A stretch of 64,000 nt of DNA, from positions 129,483-193,482 of the forward strand of contig NW_004797420.1 of the NCBI RefSeq assembly GCF_000002075.1, read 5' to 3'. The notes below the pieces were generated by a model. That model saw only the letters and a program-made list of their open reading frames with translations, ran no database searches and was not told the origin of the DNA. This stretch comes from Aplysia californica (lineage: Eukaryota > Mollusca > Gastropoda > Aplysiida > Aplysiidae). A program made the position numbers and the translations under genes. Position 1 is the first letter of the stretch, and each line of letters opens with the position of its first letter. Of this stretch, positions 59,105 to 64,000 are shown piece by piece.

Positions 59105-60765
59105 CCTAAGGGAGAGCAAAATGCAGTGACACTGAAACTGAAAATCTGCGAATCTGGATCAGAAAGCTAAAATATAGATGCTTACAAAACATGTAATACT
59201 ATCACGAGAAAGAGAGAGAACGAGACTCAGAAAACAGAGAGAGGGAGAGAGAGAGAGAGAGAGAGAGACAAAGAGAGAAAATAAAAAAGTATGCACTTGA
59301 TGAGGTCATAGTCTCTTAGAACAAAGGACAATGAAACATACGTACTATCACCAAGGAGATCCTTGACTATCACCCATCAAATGAAACGCGGACCTTTTGG
59401 TTAAAAAACACGGCTTACTTGGTATGAGTCGACGGATCCCAATTCCGTACAGGGCTTGCACCAATGCACGTTTTTCTGTAGCAGGAAGCTCTAGTAATAA
59501 TCAAAATTCTAAATACAGTCAAACCTGGCCTGACGGCCACCTCTATAAGACGGCCACCTGTACAAACGGCCACTTTCCATTTCCCCCCTTGCGTTTTTTT
59601 CTATATACTTTAACTGTGTAAAACGGGCACCTGTCCAATGCGGCAGCGGCCACCATATTTTAACACACAACCAACCCCTATCACACTAAGCAATAACACC
59701 TGTCTTAGACGGCCACCTTAGTCATGACTCCATTACGTTTTGTCATAAATTGTGCCTTTGGCCCCTGGCGTTTTGGGCGAGCCGTCATAATTCAATCACC
59801 TGTCATTGTTGTAAGGTAGTCCCTCCAACCGATCATGTTGCGTAGGCCCCTCCCACTGTTGACCTATAGTCTAGCTACCAAATTTCAGCTGCTGGTGAGG
59901 TTAGCGTGTGATCCCTCATAACCCATAAGCCCCGCCCAGAACTCATACACAAAACGTAAGTGAGATGAGTGGTCACTGTTTACCCAGTCTGTAACAATGG
60001 ACGTCAACATGAACTTGTGATAGAAGCGTCGCTCGTTCTCCGAGTGGTGGCGACCCATGCGTTTGTTTTAACATGGCACTCGGTCTTCCATGTCTGACAC
60101 ATTTCGTTTTATTGTCACCCTTGTGCAAAATCAGCGACAAAACAAAAATTACAAACAAAATACAAACCAACAACAACAACAAAAACAACAACAATGCGGC
60201 TACTTTTGATTGAGACCTCAGATGGGAATGGGTTTTTTTCTTCATCTTGATCAGTCCTGCCTAAGACGGCCACCTGTCTTATACGGCCACTTTTCTCCTT
60301 GACAATGGGTGGCCGTCTTACACAGGTTTGACTGTACTAAAATTTGCTTCCAAGTTCAGTTTTTGTCATCCGATGTTGCCTTCAACCCCACTCCTCCCCC
60401 CGACTGTACCTTTTTTAAAAATCAATAATCCCCCATTCCGGAGCCCTATACTTTGCGCAGCGCACACTTTGAATGAACTTCGGTGACCCCAATGATCACT
60501 GGTACTGGTACTCATAATGTGATGCAAAGGTACAGGTTCACTGACCGGTCACGATGTCGAGCCTGACAAGACGCTTGTATAACTTTCTTTTTTTTCCGCA
60601 AGTGAAAGCACAGGTCAATGATTTCTTTTCATGGCGACACAGCGTTTGTACGCACACAACCTGTATGTTACACATGTTGCGTTAATCAGACTGCTACCGG
60701 CAAATTTCTGGGTGGTAAAGAAAGCGAAAGTAGATCGAGCTTCGGTACCACGCATATACTTATGC
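59105..60765 (+). repeat. Segmental duplicate 1 (interrupted by pogo-like MITE)
   Basis: 59105-59515 plus 60337-60765 is colinear with 62215-62800: AAAATCTGCGAATC, CAGAAAGCTAAAATATAGA, TAATCAAAATTCTAAA, TTTGCTTCCA, CCATTCCGGAG, TTCACTGACCGGTCAC, GACGCTTGTA, CAAATTTCTGGGTG. Same orientation, about 2-3 kb apart. Confidence 0.75.
59516..60334. mobile_element. pogo-like MITE with TA duplication and known empty site
   Basis: TA at 59514-59515 and 60335-60336. Ends CAGTCAAACCTGGCCTGACG and the inverse of CAGTCAAACCTGTGTAAGAC, with repeated ACGGCCACCTGT units inside both ends. The paralogous site at about 62412-62420 lacks it. Confidence 0.85.
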
Positions 60766-60825
60766 TTGCCGCCCAAGCGCCTTGTTCATACCTAAAACTA
60801 TCTTTTGTTTTCGAAAGAGTTAGCA

Positions 60826-60990
60826 CTTGCAACACAATAAGTTCATATAAGTGCCGAAGATTAGAGGTGTTAGTGTTACAAGAGAGTAACAAACACAAAA
60901 AGAAGGAAGAGAAAGATAAGGATGATAGATGTTGAATAGGAGAGAAGGAGCAGACCACACCAGAGCACCCACCAACCACCCACTAATACT
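60826..60990 (-). repeat. SINE family A tail segment
   Basis: CACTTGCAACACAATAAGTT, AAGTGCCGAAGATTAGAGG, CACACCAGAGCACCCACCAA, parallel to 16115-16290 and 44630-44785. Confidence 0.7.
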
Positions 60991-61037
60991 ATCTTTACAC
61001 ACACCACACTTACAATCACGCACAAAAATACATAAAC

Positions 61038-61129
61038 ACAGAGAGAGTGAGAGAGAGAGAGAGAGAGAGAGTGAGAGAGAGAGAGAGAGTGAGAGAGAGA
61101 GAGAGAGAGGGGGGGGAGAGAGAGAGAGA

Positions 61130-61165
<36 letters not shown>
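61038..61165. repeat. GA/GAGT then CA microsatellite
   Basis: About 90 bp of GA-type followed by about 35 bp of CA repeat. Open frames on both strands here are artefacts of the repeat. Confidence 0.95.
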
Positions 61166-61166
<1 letters not shown>

Positions 61167-61169
61167 CAT

Positions 61170-62200
61170 GCATATACACGTGTGAATAGCCTCTATATAA
61201 ATTTAATACATGATAGCATATTACACACACACGAATCTCACAACATACACATTGGATAAAACGATATGAGGATAGCTTTATTGGTTGAGTTTGTCAGAAA
61301 TAGACTTGACTGTGTTACATTATAAACACAAATCTCCATAGCCTCACAACGATATTCTCTCTGTCTCTAAACACACACAAATCACACAACTTACACACTG
61401 GATAAAAGTATATGAAAGCTAAAAGAGCAAATAAAAAATGAATGACCCAGAACATATTAAAACTAATGGAAGAGAGAAGACTGTCAAAATCAATCATGGA
61501 AAAGTACATCTTTACGGGGTATAGCTAGGGTCAACATCCAAAGGCTATAGTATTTGGTCTAATGCTTGCTTTTCTGCACCAAAGAGTGTGACATAGTACA
61601 AAACAAGGTGGCAAAAAGTTCAAGATTTTAGCTATAACTAGTCATAAAAGTACCCGTTCTACGAACGGAATAATGATGAAGAATTATTTGGAAAGTTAAG
61701 AAGAGGAAAAAGACTGAAAACAGAAAAGAAACAAAACACAAATATTTTACCTTGAATTTATCCATGTAGCACCCCCTCTTGACTACCTCTAAGGGTAAGA
61801 CTTTTTCTCCCTCTTCGAAGGCGTGGGCTTTTCTCCTAAAGTTCCAGCTCAATCACTTTTTTTAAAAAAAGAGTTAGGCCTACATGCCAATTGTTGCTTC
61901 CTAGAAGAACCTAATCTAGATTCTAGTTCTAGCCTAGATCTCGAAGGATTAAAAAGACATAGAGGCCAATAATTGAAAGAAGGAGCCTTGGCCCATAGAT
62001 AGATCTAAGTTTAGAAATTCACATTTTTAACAACCGACAGGCGTCACAGATGGCCTAGATTTCCAGATCCATTCACAGTAGGAAAAATCCACTTTCAAGA
62101 GTACTTTCATCATTCTTGATCTCGATCTAAGATTCACATAGATCTAGCCTAGATCTAAAGCTCAAACTCAAAGTACAGTAGAATAGCCCAAGTAGACCTA
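61170..62200. other. Repeat-flanked DNA, no gene seen
   Basis: AT-rich sequence with TAGATC words after 61910. No exon, repeat end or RNA gene could be supported. Confidence 0.4.
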
Positions 62201-62214
62201 TTCAGTGTGAGCGG

Positions 62215-62800
62215 TGTAAGAACTGAAGAAGGGCAAGATGCAGTGATACTGAAAATCTGCGAATCTTGTTCAGAAAGCTAAAATATAGAGATCTAATTTA
62301 CTAGCTGTCACTAATACAATGAAACGCGAACACTTACGCCATTTTCACACAAGGCCTGCTCCAACACACACTTTACTTAGCAGAGAGCTGTAGAAGTAAT
62401 CAAAATTCTAAACATATATATATTTGCTTCCAGTTTCAGGGTTTTTTTTTGTCCTCTGGTGTTGCGTCCAGCCCTCCCCCTATCCCCGAGTGCGTCTTTT
62501 TAAAAAATCAATAATCTCCCCCCCATTCCGGAGTCCTGTAATTCGAAGCGCTCAGAGCACGCGCAGGTTCATTGACCGGTCACAATGGCGAGCCCGAAGA
62601 CGCTTGTACATGTATGTATAACTTTCTTTTCTTTATGTTGCCCCCATAAGTGACGACACAGTGACAAATATTGATTTATTTTCATGGCGACACCACGTTT
62701 GTAATGCCGAACTTGCATGTTAAAATAATTGTTGCGTTATCAGACAATTACTGACAAATTTCTGGGTGATAACGAAAGCGAAAGTAAAGGCTTACTGGAC
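62215..62800 (+). repeat. Segmental duplicate 2 (empty-site version)
   Basis: Colinear with 59105-59515 and 60337-60765. AATTCTAAACATATATATAT takes the place of the MITE insertion point. Confidence 0.75.
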
Positions 62801-62856
62801 GCTCTGTTATGAAAAATTCAGTGGCTGTCATGTTGGATTACAGAGCGGTTGATCCT

Positions 62857-62942
62857 AGTGCGCCCTCTTCGAAAAAGCGTGAACTTTGCGAACAGAGTTA
62901 GAATCTACCCTACTTGTGTGAAAAACAATAAAAGTGACACTC
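62857..62942 (+). mobile_element. Partial third copy of the THAP-element terminal repeat
   Basis: GCGCCCTCTTCGAAAAAGCG, TTTGCGAACAGAGTT, CTACTTGTGTGAAAAA, AAAGTGACAC follows the inner part of the left TIR (53455-53530) and the inverse of the right TIR. Confidence 0.6.
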
Positions 62943-62974
62943 TTTTTGGCTGAGTGAACTATCTCTTGGACCTT

Positions 62975-63070
62975 CCTGTTACCGTGTACGTAGATACTGA
63001 GACTATGTGCCCGGTTACCGTGTACATAGACCCTGAGGCTATGCGCCCGGTTACCATGTACGTAGACACT
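62975..63070 (-). repeat. Minisatellite, three units, inverted relative to 58590
   Basis: Three copies of the inverse of the GTCTACGTACACGGTAACCG unit. Translates on the minus strand as repeated YVHGNRAHSL, a by-product of the repeat. Confidence 0.8.
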
Positions 63071-63224
63071 CCGTAAACAATTACCCATACTAGATCTAAT
63101 ATCTAGAGTCTAGTCTAGATCTAGACTTAATAATCTACTTTTAGAATCTAGATATCTAGATCGTAGAAAGATCTGATATCTAGATTTAGATTTATCTCTA
63201 GATTATATATGAATTTACTTTTAA

Positions 63225-64000
63225 TCTACTACAGTTGTACAGGTCTTTGTCTTCACTGCCACCTCCGCTCTACTGTTGTACAGGTCTTTGTCTTCACTGC
63301 CACCTCCGCTCTACTGTTGGCATGCGGGTAGGCAACAGATGACACTCGCTGTTGAATGCCCCAGTCCCTAAAGAATCTTTCAGTCTGAGTGGCTGTGAAC
63401 TCTGGGCCCCCATCGGTAGTGATTTCTTCACTGATGCCAAATGTGATGAAAGTTCTCCGTAGGCTGCTTATTAGCCCACTGGTGCCATCCTTCGCTTTTT
63501 CGACGATGGGCCAATTGCTGTAGCAGTCCACAATCACACAGTAGGATTGTCCCCGGTGGTGGAAATAGTCTGCACAGACCATATGAAATGGGTTTCAAGG
63601 GATACTAGGGGCGTGGGGGGGGGGGGGGGGGGGGGGCTTGCGGCTGGGATGGTGCGTTGTTGCAATTACACTGGGGATACTTGTCCTGTAGGTTGTGGAT
63701 GTCTGAGGTTATCCCTGGCCAGAAGACAGAGGCCTCAGCTCTGGCCATCATGGAGGATGTGCCTTTGTTGTGCCGAGTGGAGAGAATCCAGCACCTTCCT
63801 GCGCAGCGATAGAGGGACAATAATGCGATCTTTGTATAGTATAGGACTGCGCCATCAAGTGAGTATAGTTCGTCCTTCAGCGTAAAGTAGGCTTGCAATT
63901 CCAGCTGCATTTCCCTCTGTATGTCTGGCAGGCTGTCCTCGAGCATGGATAGTAGTGTGCTCATCAACTCGTCTCTGGTGGTTTCAGTGCGAATATCGTC
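63225..64000 (-). mobile_element. Ty3/Gypsy LTR-retrotransposon pol fossil (integrase region), truncated by window
   Basis: On the minus strand, positions near 63605-63967 resemble the region just before integrase with its zinc-binding part, and 63253-63582 the integrase catalytic core (VIVDCYSNWPIVE, SEEITTDGGPEF, SSVAYPHANSRAEV). Family is Ty3/Gypsy by these motifs. It looks broken, with at least one or two breaks, and the rest of the element lies beyond 64000. No LTR is seen in the window. A tandem duplication of about 46 bp (63231-63315) sits at its inner edge. Motifs remain easy to read, so it is probably not very old. Confidence 0.8.

Noticed and set aside
60820-61230. Hydrophobic-looking minus-strand frame with Cys/Val and Ser/Leu runs
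   Set aside because: Translation of CA and GA microsatellites next to a SINE.
62855-63088. Repetitive HGNRAHSL protein on the minus strand
   Set aside because: Translation of a minisatellite whose inverted copy at 58590 is clearly non-coding.

Overview
The window is eukaryotic, AT-rich and intron-dominated. It most likely comes from a gastropod mollusc of the heterobranch / sea-slug type. That is an inference from the very frequent TAGATC hexamer arrays, the dense small DNA transposons and tRNA-derived SINEs, and metazoan-type split genes with consensus GT-AG introns. No taxon-specific marker was searched. There is one assembly gap (57784-58128, 345 N).

Two host genes can be reconstructed exon by exon. 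(1) On the + strand, positions 1094-6112 encode a cytochrome c oxidase subunit 6B (COX6B) in four coding exons, about 150 aa, with both twin-cysteine motifs and an unusual Ala/Pro-rich N-terminal extension of about 60 aa. A poly(A) signal lies at 6216. (2) On the - strand, nineteen phase-compatible coding exons from 40803 down to 18039 encode a folliculin-interacting protein (FNIP1/FNIP2 family). Two more weak but phase-compatible candidates at 41331-41436 and 53157-53181 would supply the N-terminus and give about 1165 aa, close to vertebrate FNIP1. FNIP is the partner of folliculin in the lysosomal Rag-GTPase (RagC/D) GAP complex and links to AMPK/mTORC1 signalling. COX6B is an intermembrane-space subunit of respiratory complex IV. 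The two genes point tail to tail and are not an operon.

Nearly everything else is mobile DNA, much of it with readable ends. From left to right: a hAT non-autonomous element with a perfect 8-bp target duplication in COX6B intron 1 (1411-2292); a 4.1-kb Academ-like element (7149-11228) with long inverted repeats around a decayed XPG/FEN-like nuclease transposase; a 2.5-kb hAT element (12455-14933) that swallowed another MITE; pogo-like MITEs with TA duplications (14960-15750, 39063-39235, 42322-43974, 45427-46213, 59516-60334), one holding a nested hAT element with a perfect 8-bp duplication; two TTAA-flanked piggyBac-like elements inside FNIP introns; a 2.9-kb element with ~290-bp inverted repeats and a THAP zinc-finger exon (53391-56336); a three-copy MITE family with ends reading GTGGCTATTCTCACCCG; two SINE families sharing a 3' tail; minisatellites; and a Ty3/Gypsy pol fossil running off the right edge (about 63225-64000).

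The most unusual observations are: an inverted 104-bp copy of nearby sequence inserted into a SINE (36971-37074 versus 37486-37589), which looks like a templated insertion; the Academ-like element; the THAP element; a filled/empty-site pair that fixes the ends of a pogo-like MITE; a short palindrome between 10-bp direct repeats; and a cysteine cluster in the mollusc FNIP that resembles the redox-sensing degron of vertebrate FNIP1.
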